30,462 nucleotides of DNA from DASPKS01 sp035628035 (lineage in GTDB: Bacteria; Bacteroidota; Rhodothermia; Rhodothermales; Rubricoccaceae), in the NCBI GenBank assembly GCA_035628035.1, contig DASPKS010000155.1, forward strand, positions 1-30,462, read 5' to 3'. How positions within the stretch are numbered: position 1 is the stretch's first letter; each line of letters starts with the position of its first letter. Under the pieces are notes generated by a model. That model was not told the DNA's origin and did no database searches. It was given only the letters and a program-made list of their open reading frames with translations. Position numbers and translations under genes: made by a program. Positions 21,309 to 29,476 of this stretch are shown one piece after another.

Positions 21309-22586
21309 ATGCCCCTCCCTCGCGTCGCCTTCCTCGCGACCACCCTCCTCGCCACCCTCGGCGCTGCCTGCGCCCCCGGCTCCGGCACGTCCGCGAGCGG
21401 CCCCGCTGCCTCAGCAACGGACGAAGAGACCGGCCGGACGGCCCCCCCGTGCGAGCCGCTCGAAACGCGCCCGGCGAACGCCCCGAGCCAGCGGCCGGCG
21501 TTCCCCGGGCAGACGCGCGCGTGCGCGGCCCCCTCGAACGTGGCCTTCGATGTCGTCGTGGTAGCCCGGGGGCTCGAACACCCGTGGGCGGTGGAGCCGC
21601 TTCCGGAGGGCAGCCTTCTCCTCACCGAGCGGCCGGGCCGCCTTCGCCTCATCTCAGCGGCTGGTGCCGTGGGCGCGCCCATCACCGGCCTCCCCGAGGT
21701 GGACGCGGGCGGTCAGGGCGGCCTCCTCGACGTCGCGCTGAGCCCGGACTTCCAGGAGGACCGGACGATCTTCTGGAGCTACGCCGAGCCGCGCGAGGGC
21801 GGCAACGCGACGAGCGTCGCGCGCGGCGTGCTCTCCGCCGATGGGCGGCGCCTCGAACAGGTGCGCGTGATCTTCCGCTCGCTGCCCGCCTACGAAGGCT
21901 CGCTCCACTTCGGGTCGCGGCTCGCCTTCGGCCCCGACGGGATGCTGTACGTCACGCTCGGCGAGCGTTCGGTCTCGCACCTGCGGCGGCACGCGCAGCA
22001 GCTCGGCAGCCACCTCGGGAAGGTCGTCCGCATCCGTCCCGACGGCGCCGTCCCGGAAGACAACCCCTTCGTGGAAGAGGGCGGCGCGCGGCCCGAGATC
22101 TGGACCCTCGGGCACCGGAACGTCCAGGCCGCCGCGTTCGACCCCGAGGGCCGGCTGTGGATCGTCGAGCATGGGACGCGCGGCGGCGACGAGCTAAACC
22201 TGATCGAGCGGGGTGAGAACTACGGCTGGCCCCTCCAGGCGTACGGCATCGAATACTCGGGGAGCCCCATCCCCGGCGCGTCGAGCGCCGGCGACGGGTT
22301 CGAGCAGCCGGTTTACTACTGGGACCCCGTGATCGCGCCATCGGGGGCACAGTGGTACACGGGGGATGCGTTCCCCGAATGGCAGGGCAGCCTTTTCGTC
22401 GGCGCGCTCCGGGAAACGCGGCTCGTGCGCCTCGTCATCGAGGACGATCGCGTGACGGGCGAGGAGCACCTCCTCACCGAGCGCGGTCGGCGCATCCGCG
22501 ACGTGCGGCAAGGTCCCGACGGCGCGCTCTACATCGTGACCGACGAGGCGAACGGGGAGCTGTGGCGGATCGTCCCGCGCGGTTGA
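21309..22586 (+). CDS. PQQ-dependent sugar dehydrogenase-like lipoprotein
   Basis: This 425-aa protein is of the soluble aldose dehydrogenase type, which oxidises sugars with pyrroloquinoline quinone. It has a lipoprotein signal (FLATTLLATLGAAC, C21), then a disordered Ser/Ala/Pro linker to about residue 70. The six-bladed propeller motifs are GLEHPWAVEPLPEG, VDAGGQGGLLDVAL, LHFGSRLAFGPDG, GSHLGKVVRIRPDG, EIWTLGHRNVQAAAFDP and EHGTRGGDELNLIERGENYGW, where conserved His and Arg residues contact the cofactor in characterised members. No PQQ synthesis genes lie in the window. The start at 21309 gives the lipobox; the longer frame from 21231 does not. The propeller-like lipoprotein gene follows after 41 nt. 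Confidence 0.9.
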   Translation: MPLPRVAFLATTLLATLGAACAPGSGTSASGPAASATDEETGRTAPPCEPLETRPANAPSQRPAFPGQTRACAAPSNVAFDVVVVARGLEHPWAVEPLPEGSLLLTERPGRLRLISAAGAVGAPITGLPEVDAGGQGGLLDVALSPDFQEDRTIFWSYAEPREGGNATSVARGVLSADGRRLEQVRVIFRSLPAYEGSLHFGSRLAFGPDGMLYVTLGERSVSHLRRHAQQLGSHLGKVVRIRPDGAVPEDNPFVEEGGARPEIWTLGHRNVQAAAFDPEGRLWIVEHGTRGGDELNLIERGENYGWPLQAYGIEYSGSPIPGASSAGDGFEQPVYYWDPVIAPSGAQWYTGDAFPEWQGSLFVGALRETRLVRLVIEDDRVTGEEHLLTERGRRIRDVRQGPDGALYIVTDEANGELWRIVPRG

Positions 22587-22627
22587 CGTCGGCGGACAGG
22601 CCCGCTTGCCGTCCTGTTACTCCGCTC

Positions 22628-23584
22628 ATGGGAGCCCTTCCTGAAACGCCCGTCCGCCTGCTCCTTGTGGGTCTCCTGCTCACCACGGCGGCGTGCCGCC
22701 GGGCAGCGCCCGAGCGCCCGCCCTCGGACGCGCTCGAGCGACGAACAAGCCCGGCGGACTACAGCGGGCTGGCGTGGGTAGGCGCCGACACGTTCCTCGT
22801 CGTGCACGACGCGAAGGTCCCGGAGGAGTTGGACCGACCCCGCGTAGGCCTCGCGGTCCTCCCCCCCGCCGGCGGACCCGTCGTGTGGCATGCGCTGGAC
22901 GTGGCCTGGCCGGCGTCGCACGGGCCTGCGCACGATCTCGAAAGCGTCGCGCGCATTCCTGGCACGCGCTCGTTCCTCCTTGCCGAGAGTGGCGACGGGG
23001 CCACGCCGCATCAGCACCTCTTCGTCGCGGAACTCGGGCGCACCACGCTCCGCATCACGGCCGTAGCACGGTGGCCCGTCCCGGTGGAAGACGTCGAGGG
23101 CATCGCCACAGCTGAGGTGGGCGGGGCCCTCTATTTCCTCTACGCCGAGCGGGCCCACGGCCGCGACACAACCCAGCTGGCCTGGGCGCCGATGAGGCGC
23201 ACCCCCCTGTCGTTCGGCGCCTTCACCTCGGTGCCGTTCATGAGTCCCGACCCCAGGGGCCCAAGCGCGCGCCCGGTCTCCGCACTGGAGGTCGACAGGC
23301 TGGGCCGCCTCTACGTGGGCTCGGCCTACGATCCTGACCGCGACAGCGGGCCGTTCCGAAGCGTGGTGTGGGAGGTCGGCACCTTCGGGCTGACCCGGCA
23401 GGGACGTCCCTCCCTTACGCTGGACGACGAGCCCGTACGACGCGGGACGCTCGACGGCCTGAAGGTGGAGAGCGTCGCCGTACGCGAGGGGGCCACCGGC
23501 CCGATGGAGCTTCTGGTCGGCACCGACGACGAGGACTATGGGGCGGTGCTCCGCGTACTTCCGCCCCCCCTTCCGCCGAGGTAG
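22628..23584 (+). CDS. Propeller-like lipoprotein, function unknown
   Basis: This 318-aa protein has a lipoprotein signal (VRLLLVGLLLTTAAC, C23) and a beta-rich body: DYSGLAWVGADTFLVVHDAK, HDLESVARIPGTRSFLLAESGD, VEDVEGIATAEVGGALYFLYAE and a closing VESVAVREGATGPMELLVGTDDEDYG. The alternating 'is it lit / what it stores' strands recall the esterase-like-activity-of-phytase or SdiA-regulated type of propeller, but the match is by style only. It follows the sugar dehydrogenase gene by 41 nt, probably as one transcript. The start at 22628 is the one that yields the lipobox. No catalytic residues could be assigned. Confidence 0.72.
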   Translation: MGALPETPVRLLLVGLLLTTAACRRAAPERPPSDALERRTSPADYSGLAWVGADTFLVVHDAKVPEELDRPRVGLAVLPPAGGPVVWHALDVAWPASHGPAHDLESVARIPGTRSFLLAESGDGATPHQHLFVAELGRTTLRITAVARWPVPVEDVEGIATAEVGGALYFLYAERAHGRDTTQLAWAPMRRTPLSFGAFTSVPFMSPDPRGPSARPVSALEVDRLGRLYVGSAYDPDRDSGPFRSVVWEVGTFGLTRQGRPSLTLDDEPVRRGTLDGLKVESVAVREGATGPMELLVGTDDEDYGAVLRVLPPPLPPR

Positions 23585-23646
23585 CACGTGGGTCTGGATG
23601 CACCAAGGCTTCTCGTCGCCCTTGAGGCGGGGGGCGCGCTCCTCCT

Positions 23647-23653
23647 TACCTTG
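23647..23653 (+). promoter_or_regulatory. TACCTTG, -7-like box almost touching the deiminase start
   Basis: A TAnnTTG box ends 5 nt before the ATG at 23659, with a TTG (23622-23624) 22 nt upstream as a possible -33 element. If it is used, the transcript would begin at or next to the start codon (leaderless). Confidence 0.45.
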
Positions 23654-23658
23654 GGGCC

Positions 23659-25353
23659 ATGAGCCCCCTTCGCTGTGCCCTCGCGTTCGCCCTCCTCCTG
23701 ACGGTCTCCGTCGCGTACGCGCAGGACGAGCCCTGGTACGACCCCGACCCGCTCCCCCAGGAGATGACCCCGGAGGAGCTGCTGCGCCGGCACGAGATCG
23801 GCCTCGGCTTCTCCTCCACCCCCCCGCCTCCGGGTCCGGTCCGCAACATCGCCGAGTTCGAGCGGAGCGAGGCCGTACTGATCCGCTACCCCCTCGGCAT
23901 CCCGCTCGCCCTCGTGGCCGCCCTCTCCGAGCACGTCCGGGTGATCACGCTCGTGGCCAACCAGACCCAGCAGAACCAGGCGGCGAGCGCCTTCCAGGGC
24001 GCCGGGGTCACCATGGCCAACGTGGAGTTCCTCCAGGCCCCAACGAACTCGATGTGGACGCGGGACTACGGCCCGTTCTACATCACCGACGGGAACCGCC
24101 AGGTCGGCATCGTCGACTTCATCTACAACCGCCCGCGCCCGGACGACGACGCCATCCCCGTCGTCCTGGGTGCCCACCTCGGCGTCCCGGTCTACGCCAT
24201 GGACCTCGTCCACACCGGCGGGAACTACATGACGGACAGCCGGGGCATCTCGGCGTCGACCGACCTCGTGTGGGAGGAGAACGGGTTCGACCAGGCCCGC
24301 GTGCTCCAGCGGATGCTCGACTACCTCGGCGTGGACCCCTACCACGTCACGATCGACCCCCAGGCCACGTACCTGAAGCACATCGACACGTGGGGCAAGT
24401 TCCTCGACGTGGACCGGATCCTCATCGCGGAGGTGCCGCCCTCCCACCCGCGCTACGCCGATCACGAGGCCGTGGCCGCGTACTTCGCGTCGCAGCCGAG
24501 CGCTTACGGCACGCCCTACCAGGTCTTCCGCGTGTATACCCCGAACGGCGAGCCCTACACCAACGCGCTCATCGTGAACGAGCGGGTGTACGTACCCATC
24601 GTGAACGCGGCGGGGGACCAGGCGGCCCTCGACGTCTACCGCGCCGCGATGCCCGGCTATGAGGTGCTCGGGTTCACCGGGAGCTGGCTCTCCACCGACG
24701 CCCTGCACTGCCGCGTTAAGGAGGTGGCCGACCGCGAGATGCTGTACCTCCGCCACCAGCCCGTCGCCGGGGAGGTGCCCTACCAGCCCGAGATCGCGCT
24801 CGACGTGGACATCATCCCGTACAGCGGGCAGCCCCTCCACGAGGACGAGCTTTTCTTGATCTACCGGATCGACGAGGCCCCGTTCGATACGCTGGCGCTC
24901 CAGCACGTCGGCGAGGACACCTACTCGGCCTCCCTGCCGATCCCCGGCGGGGACGTCGAGGTCGCCTACTATTTCTCGGCGGCGGACGCGTCGGGCCGTA
25001 CGGAGCGCTTCCCCCTCGTGGGTCCAGACGGCGCGCGCGCTTTCTACGTCCTCCCGCAAACCACGGGCACCGAGCCGGCGGTGCCCGGACCGGGACTCCA
25101 CCTCGAGGCAGTCTACCCCAACCCGTCCGCGGGCGGCGTCACGGTGCCGTATAGCCTGGACGCGCCGGGCTCGGTCACCCTCGAAGTGCTCGACCTCCTA
25201 GGCCGCCGCGTGGCGCTCCTTCACGAAGGTCCAGCCTCGGCCGGACCTCACCAGGTCCAGTGGGAGCCGACCGGTGTGCCTTCGGGGGTGTACCTCTTCC
25301 GGCTCACCGGCGGCGGCGCGCACGCGGTCCAACGGGCGGCACTGCTCCGGTAG
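23659..25353 (+). CDS. Secreted agmatine/peptidylarginine deiminase family protein with T9SS sorting domain
   Basis: This 564-aa exported enzyme of the guanidine-modifying superfamily resembles the Porphyromonas gingivalis enzyme PPAD in layout. It has a signal peptide (LAFALLLTVSVAYA, cleavage before QDE), a catalytic domain (about 60-375), a beta-sandwich region (385-470) and a type A sorting domain (about 485-564: AVYPNPSAGG, LEVLDLLGRRVAL, SGVYLFRLTGGG). Candidate active-site residues are D136 (WTRDYGP), H241 and D243 (KHIDTWG), N302 (TNALIVN) and nucleophile C351 (ALHCRVKE), with HTGGNYM (185-191) also typical. It should convert guanidinium groups (protein arginine or agmatine) to citrulline or carbamoyl products and release ammonia outside the cell. 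The exact substrate is open. Lies 74 nt after the propeller-like lipoprotein gene. Confidence 0.9.
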   Translation: MSPLRCALAFALLLTVSVAYAQDEPWYDPDPLPQEMTPEELLRRHEIGLGFSSTPPPPGPVRNIAEFERSEAVLIRYPLGIPLALVAALSEHVRVITLVANQTQQNQAASAFQGAGVTMANVEFLQAPTNSMWTRDYGPFYITDGNRQVGIVDFIYNRPRPDDDAIPVVLGAHLGVPVYAMDLVHTGGNYMTDSRGISASTDLVWEENGFDQARVLQRMLDYLGVDPYHVTIDPQATYLKHIDTWGKFLDVDRILIAEVPPSHPRYADHEAVAAYFASQPSAYGTPYQVFRVYTPNGEPYTNALIVNERVYVPIVNAAGDQAALDVYRAAMPGYEVLGFTGSWLSTDALHCRVKEVADREMLYLRHQPVAGEVPYQPEIALDVDIIPYSGQPLHEDELFLIYRIDEAPFDTLALQHVGEDTYSASLPIPGGDVEVAYYFSAADASGRTERFPLVGPDGARAFYVLPQTTGTEPAVPGPGLHLEAVYPNPSAGGVTVPYSLDAPGSVTLEVLDLLGRRVALLHEGPASAGPHQVQWEPTGVPSGVYLFRLTGGGAHAVQRAALLR

Positions 25354-25408
25354 CGCGGCTGCCGCCCCTTCGAGCGCTTCGCTCCGCCGTTCCCGGCATA
25401 CGCCTTCG

Positions 25409-25424
25409 GCGCGCCGCGGCGCGC
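25409..25424. terminator. 16-bp GC palindrome between convergent genes, possible terminator
   Basis: GCGCGCCGCGGCGCGC is a perfect palindrome, preceded by a small CGCC-TTC-GGCG hairpin. It lies between the convergent deiminase (stop 25353) and the second receiver gene (stop 25465). It has no loop and no T-tract, so a protein site or chance in GC-rich sequence is possible. Confidence 0.35.
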
Positions 25425-25464
25425 GATCCGGCGAACAGGCAGGAGAAATCGGGCTACACCCCTC

Positions 25465-25866
25465 CTACACAAGGTTTCGCACCGGCTCGCTGAGGTACAC
25501 CTCGCCGCCGAGCACGCGCCGGATCGCCTCCACCAGCTCCTCCGGGTCCCCCTTCACGACGTAGCCCCGAACGCCGGCGTCGAGCGCCCGCTTCACGTAC
25601 GGCGCCCCGGTGTGGCCGGAGAGCATCACGCACCGGAGGCCGGGCCACCGCGCGAGGACCTCTGAAGCCAGCTCGGACCCGTTCATCCGCGGGAGCGACA
25701 TGTCGATCAGAACGAGGTCGGCTGCTGACGCCGCGAGGGCCTCCAGCGCCTCCTCGGCCGTGGACGCCACGCCCGCTACCTCGAGCCCTTCCGTCTCTTC
25801 GATGAGCTCGGTCACGACCTGCCGGATGAGCGGGTGGTCCTCTATGATGTAGATCCTGCCGGCCAT
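25465..25866 (-). CDS. Stand-alone response regulator receiver, paralogue of the one at 1516-1959
   Basis: This 133-aa receiver has E9/D10, phospho-acceptor D55 (LVLIDMSLPRMNG), S83 (MLSGHT) and K105 (GYVVKGD), the same numbering as its paralogue. The opening YIIEDHPLIRQVV and the ending RRVLGGEVYLSEPV are NarL-like, and the protein stops right where the linker to a helix-turn-helix would start. It begins 41 nt after the stop of the kinase upstream and is presumably its partner. The gap contains TATCGTG near a TTTG, so a separate weak promoter cannot be excluded. The output is likely protein contact, or onward transfer of phosphate to another regulator. Confidence 0.93.
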   Translation of the reverse strand: MAGRIYIIEDHPLIRQVVTELIEETEGLEVAGVASTAEEALEALAASAADLVLIDMSLPRMNGSELASEVLARWPGLRCVMLSGHTGAPYVKRALDAGVRGYVVKGDPEELVEAIRRVLGGEVYLSEPVRNLV

Positions 25867-25907
25867 GAGGCGGGTTGGCGTCGCCCCTCACGATACGGAC
25901 CCGCGGG

Positions 25908-27524
25908 CTACAAATCCAGTTGGACCGGCACGGTGAGGGTGACGCGGGTGCCCTGCCCCGGGGCGGACTCGATGTCCATCTCGCCGTCGAAGAGGTCGAG
26001 CCGTTCGCGCACGCTGAAGAGCCCGAACCCGTCGTCGCGGCCCGCCCGTGCGAACGCCGTCTCCACGTCGAACCCGCGCCCCTCATCGGCCACGACGATG
26101 CGGACGTGGTGGTCGGCGGCCTGGAGCGTGACGGTGGCGCGGTCGGTGTCGGCGTGCTTGACCACGTTGAAGAGGAGCTCGCGGACGACCTGGAAGAGGA
26201 GCACGCGCATGTCCGCGTCGGGCATGCGGAAGGGGTGCTCGGCTTCGATGTCGACGGTGAGCCCGTGGGTCTGCTGCATCTGCGTGCGGAGCCACCCGAG
26301 CGCGGCCGTGAGCCCCTCGTCCTTGAGCACGGGCGGGCTGAGGTCCACCGTGAGCCGCCGCGTGACGTCGATGGCGGAGCGGAGCCACTCCTCGGCGGCG
26401 CCGACGTTCGTCAGCACGCCCTCGCAGTGGTCGGCCTCGGCGTCGCGGCGGGCGCGGTGCATCTTCATCTGGACGCCGTAGAGCTGCTGCTGGAGGTCGT
26501 CGTGGAGGACCTGCGAGATCCGGCGGCGCTCCTCCTGCTCGGCCCGCGTGAGCGTGGAGGCGAGCGCGCGGACCTGGTTCGTCCGCTCCACGACGCGTTC
26601 CTCCAGCGTGGCGTTGAGGTCCTGGAGCTTCTGGCGCTCCTCGGCCAGCGCGTCGAGGAGCGCCTCGCGCTCCACCTGCGCCCGCTTCTGCTCGGTGGCG
26701 TCGCGGAGGATCTTCGCGTACCCCTTGAGGTCGTCGCCGGCGCGGAGGGCCACCATCACGCCGGTGGCCCAGAACCGGCTCCCGTCCTTGCGCACGTGCC
26801 ACCGCTCGTCGAGCGCCGAGCCGTTCGCGCGGGCGGTGGCGCGCTCCTGCTCGGGCACGCCCGCCGCGACGTCCTCCGGGGTGAAGATCTCGTCGCACTT
26901 CATCCCGATCGCCTCCTCCACGCTCCACCCGAGGATCCGCTCGGCGCCGGGGCTCCACATCGTGACGCGGCCGTCGGTGTCGAGGGCGAAGATCCCGTAC
27001 TCCTTCATGTTCTCGATGAGGAGGCGGAGCCGCTCCTCGGAGGCGCGCAAGCTGCGCTCCTCGCGCCGCCGCTCGGTCACGTCCTCGATGGCGAGGAGGA
27101 TGAGCTGGTGGTGGTCGAGGCGGCGGGCGTTGAGCGCCATCACGAGGTGCCCTATGCGGTCGAAGGTGTGCTCCACCTCGAAGTCGTTGAAGAACACGTT
27201 GTCGGGGAGGACCTCCTCCAGGAGCCGCCGGAGCGCCGGGATGTCCCACTGCCCGTCGTCGATCTCGTAGACGAGGCGCCCCACGGTCTCCTCGGGCGTC
27301 ACCTGGAACTTCTCGTAGAACGAGAGGCTGGCCGAGCGGACGTGGAGGTCGGGCGTGAGGATGAGGAGCCCCTCGCGGACGGTGTCCACGATCATCTCGG
27401 CGTAGTTGAGGGCATCCTGGAGCGTCTGGGCCGGCGGGTCGGCGACCCAGTTGCTGCCGTCGCGGCTCTGGTGCGTGGGGCTGCCTGCTCCGGAAGAGGG
27501 AGCGTGGGGCTCTTTGTCGTCCAT
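25908..27524 (-). CDS. Double-PAS sensor histidine kinase (HisKA_3), paralogue of the one at 1983-3938
   Basis: This 538-aa soluble kinase has no membrane segments. The N-terminal PAS (about 38-152: MIVDTVREGLLILTPDL and DGQWDIPALRRLLEEVLP) is of the kind seen in CheB/CheR-linked kinases and has no counterpart in the other kinase. A second PAS (165-282) carries KEYGIFALDTDGRVTMW and RWHVRKDGSRFWATG. A coiled coil (283-330) leads to HisKA_3 with phospho-accepting H341 (QVLHDD) and HATPase_c with N box (ELLFNVVKHA, 449-458), G1 (DEGRGFD, 480-486) and G2 (DGFGLFSVRERL, 498-509). From the second PAS to the end it parallels the kinase at 1983-3938. The likely target is the receiver downstream. The ligand is unknown. 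Confidence 0.93.
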   Translation of the reverse strand: MDDKEPHAPSSGAGSPTHQSRDGSNWVADPPAQTLQDALNYAEMIVDTVREGLLILTPDLHVRSASLSFYEKFQVTPEETVGRLVYEIDDGQWDIPALRRLLEEVLPDNVFFNDFEVEHTFDRIGHLVMALNARRLDHHQLILLAIEDVTERRREERSLRASEERLRLLIENMKEYGIFALDTDGRVTMWSPGAERILGWSVEEAIGMKCDEIFTPEDVAAGVPEQERATARANGSALDERWHVRKDGSRFWATGVMVALRAGDDLKGYAKILRDATEQKRAQVEREALLDALAEERQKLQDLNATLEERVVERTNQVRALASTLTRAEQEERRRISQVLHDDLQQQLYGVQMKMHRARRDAEADHCEGVLTNVGAAEEWLRSAIDVTRRLTVDLSPPVLKDEGLTAALGWLRTQMQQTHGLTVDIEAEHPFRMPDADMRVLLFQVVRELLFNVVKHADTDRATVTLQAADHHVRIVVADEGRGFDVETAFARAGRDDGFGLFSVRERLDLFDGEMDIESAPGQGTRVTLTVPVQLDL

Positions 27525-27702
27525 GGCGCCGGGCGGTTCGGATTCGACCCCGTACCCCGCCGCGCGCTATGGGATTCCCCCCGGCCTTCTTTCAGCCAAT
27601 CGCGTAGGGGCGGGTAAGGCCCCCTTGCTGCCTACCGGGCTTACCTCCGCAGCACGCGGCCTGTGGCGAACGGGGGGCTGATAACCTGGCTTCTGCCTTC
27701 CA

Positions 27703-28977
27703 TCAGCCTCCGGGGTGCCTCCGGGCCAGCGTCTCCGGCATCCTCCACGCCGTGAGGAGACCGGAGCCCAGCGTGAGGGCGGCCACGGCCGCGAGCGCGG
27801 CCGGAGTCCCCAGGAGGTCGGCGAGCACCCCGCCCGCCACCGCGCCCACCGCGAGGCCGCCGTCGCGCCACAGCCGGTACGCCCCCACGGCCGCGCCGCG
27901 CCACGCCGGATGCGCCGCATCGCCGACGGCAGCGAGGAGCGTGGGGTACACCATCGCCGTGCCGAGCCCGAGCGCGACGGTGCCGGCCATCCAAAGGACG
28001 AACCCGCGCACGAGCGCGATCTCCAGCAGCGCGGCGGCCTGGAGAACCATCCCGGCGACGAGGAGCCCCTTACGGCCCCAGTGGTCGCTGAGCGATCCGG
28101 TGAGGAGCTGGGCCAGCCCCCACACCGCCGGATAGAGCGCCACGAGCGCGGCGATCTGAGGGAGCGGCAGCCGGGCCGCGGCGAAGAGCAGCGGGAAGAG
28201 CCCCCAGGCCACTCCGTCGTTCAGGTTGTTGACCATCCCGGCTTGATTGGCGCTCGCGAGGGCGGGATCCCGCCACACCCCGCGCGAGAGCACCTGGCGG
28301 AGCGTCAGCGCAGGCTCCCGGCTCGCGGGCGCCGTGCGGCGCCCCTCCTCGTGCGCGTGGCCGAGCGTCTCGCGGACGAAGAGGACCGAGAGCCCGAGCC
28401 CCAGCGCGACGAAGGCCACACCGAGGTAGAACGGCGCCGCACGGAGCCCGAACGCCTCGGCCAGCGCCCCGCTCGCAAACGCCGACGCGGCCACGGCGAG
28501 GTAGCCGGCCGCCTCGTTGAGGCCCATCGCGAAGCCCCGCCGCTCAGGGCCGACGAGGTCGATCTTCATGAGAACCGTGGTGGACCAGGTCAGCCCCTGG
28601 CTCACCCCGAGGAGCACGTTCGCCGCCACCACCCAGCCCCACGAGGGCGCGAGCAGCAGCGCGACCGGCACGGGCGCGGCGAGGGCCCACCCGATGAGGA
28701 GCACGGGCCGGCGGCCCAGTCGGTCGGAGAGCCCCCCGGCCAGCAGGTTCGTGAGCGCCTTGGCCGCCCCGAAGGCCGCCACGAACGAGAGCACGAGCCC
28801 GCTGGAGGCGAGGTGGAACTCCCGCTCCGCGAGGAGGGGCACCACCGTTCGTTCGAGCCCCACCACCGCGCCGACGAAGGCGTTCACGGCCACGAGCAGC
28901 CCGAACTGCCCCCGGTTGGCAGCGAGGCCAAGGACGATGGGCCGGGGCGCGGCCCTCGGTGCCGACGGCGTACCCAC
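27703..28977 (-). CDS. MFS transporter, drug/sugar efflux type
   Basis: This 424-aa inner-membrane transporter has about 12 hydrophobic helices and the MFS loop 2-3 signature AGGLSDRLGRRPVLL (near 81-95); its half-copy TGSLSDHWGRKGLLV lies in the second half. A central cytoplasmic loop (about 205-230) is His/Arg/Glu-rich. The substrate is not predictable. The start codon is GTG at 28977, supported by GGAG 7 nt upstream. That GGAG lies inside the last codons of the preceding 75-codon frame, whose stop is 3 nt before the GTG, a layout typical of translational coupling. The gene ends 178 nt before the kinase start on the same strand, so read-through is possible. Confidence 0.9.
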   Translation of the reverse strand: MGTPSAPRAAPRPIVLGLAANRGQFGLLVAVNAFVGAVVGLERTVVPLLAEREFHLASSGLVLSFVAAFGAAKALTNLLAGGLSDRLGRRPVLLIGWALAAPVPVALLLAPSWGWVVAANVLLGVSQGLTWSTTVLMKIDLVGPERRGFAMGLNEAAGYLAVAASAFASGALAEAFGLRAAPFYLGVAFVALGLGLSVLFVRETLGHAHEEGRRTAPASREPALTLRQVLSRGVWRDPALASANQAGMVNNLNDGVAWGLFPLLFAAARLPLPQIAALVALYPAVWGLAQLLTGSLSDHWGRKGLLVAGMVLQAAALLEIALVRGFVLWMAGTVALGLGTAMVYPTLLAAVGDAAHPAWRGAAVGAYRLWRDGGLAVGAVAGGVLADLLGTPAALAAVAALTLGSGLLTAWRMPETLARRHPGG

Positions 28978-28980
28978 CCG

Positions 28981-29208
28981 CTACTCCACGATCACGCGAC
29001 CGAGGCTGGCCGCTCGGATCTCCTCGAACCTCGGGGGACGCGGCGGCACGTCGCGGATCGTCCGGACGCCAAAGGCCTCTTCGTCTTCGAGCATGCCACC
29101 CTTCCCCCGCTCCAGCGGGTCGCGCGATTCCTCGAGGGCGCGTATCGCCGGCTCCCGCCCGACGAGCGGGAACGCCGCAGAGCGTGCGGGGGGCGGCTGC
29201 TCGGACAT
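28981..29208 (-). CDS. Small ORF (75 aa) ahead of the transporter; possible remnant of a metallo-beta-lactamase-fold enzyme
   Basis: The frame ends 3 nt before the transporter start and carries that gene's ribosome binding site in its last codons, so its translation probably matters for the transporter. The C-terminal half (GGMLEDEEAFG, then RDVPPRPPRFEEIRAASLG) reminds me of the tail of ETHE1-like/persulfide-dioxygenase proteins, where a Pro-Pro-x-Pro segment precedes the last helix. If so, this is the 3' remnant of a larger gene; an in-frame stop at 29233-29235 closes the frame upstream. There is no Shine-Dalgarno before the ATG. Alternatively it is an unrelated small protein or a leader peptide. 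Confidence 0.4.
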   Translation of the reverse strand: MSEQPPPARSAAFPLVGREPAIRALEESRDPLERGKGGMLEDEEAFGVRTIRDVPPRPPRFEEIRAASLGRVIVE

Positions 29209-29421
29209 GGACGGGACGAACGTCGGCGGTCCTCAACCCAGGCTGGGATTGGCAACCGATAATGCGGCGCTGGCCCTGCATTGTCAACGACCGAGCGGGC
29301 TCGAGGCATAGGCCGACCCCACAGATCGGGGCCTTTCTCGCTCCCCCCGCTGCCACGACGTTCCTTGGCGGCCCCGTGCCGCAGGCGAGGCGGAGCCCGT
29401 CGGGGCGCCCTCCGGCGGGGC

Positions 29422-29427
29422 TATAAT
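29422..29427 (+). promoter_or_regulatory. TATAAT -10-like box upstream of the SBBP gene
   Basis: A perfect TATAAT lies 49 nt before the ATG at 29477. It is directly preceded by an 8-bp dyad (CCCGTCGG 29396-29403 with CCGGCGGG 29412-29419, one G-T pair) that covers the -35 position; no TTGACA-like box is present. The dyad could be a regulator site. Confidence 0.45.
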
Positions 29428-29476
29428 GTATACGTGCCCGCCCCCTATCATGGAGACGCGCTCTCCTTTCACAGCC

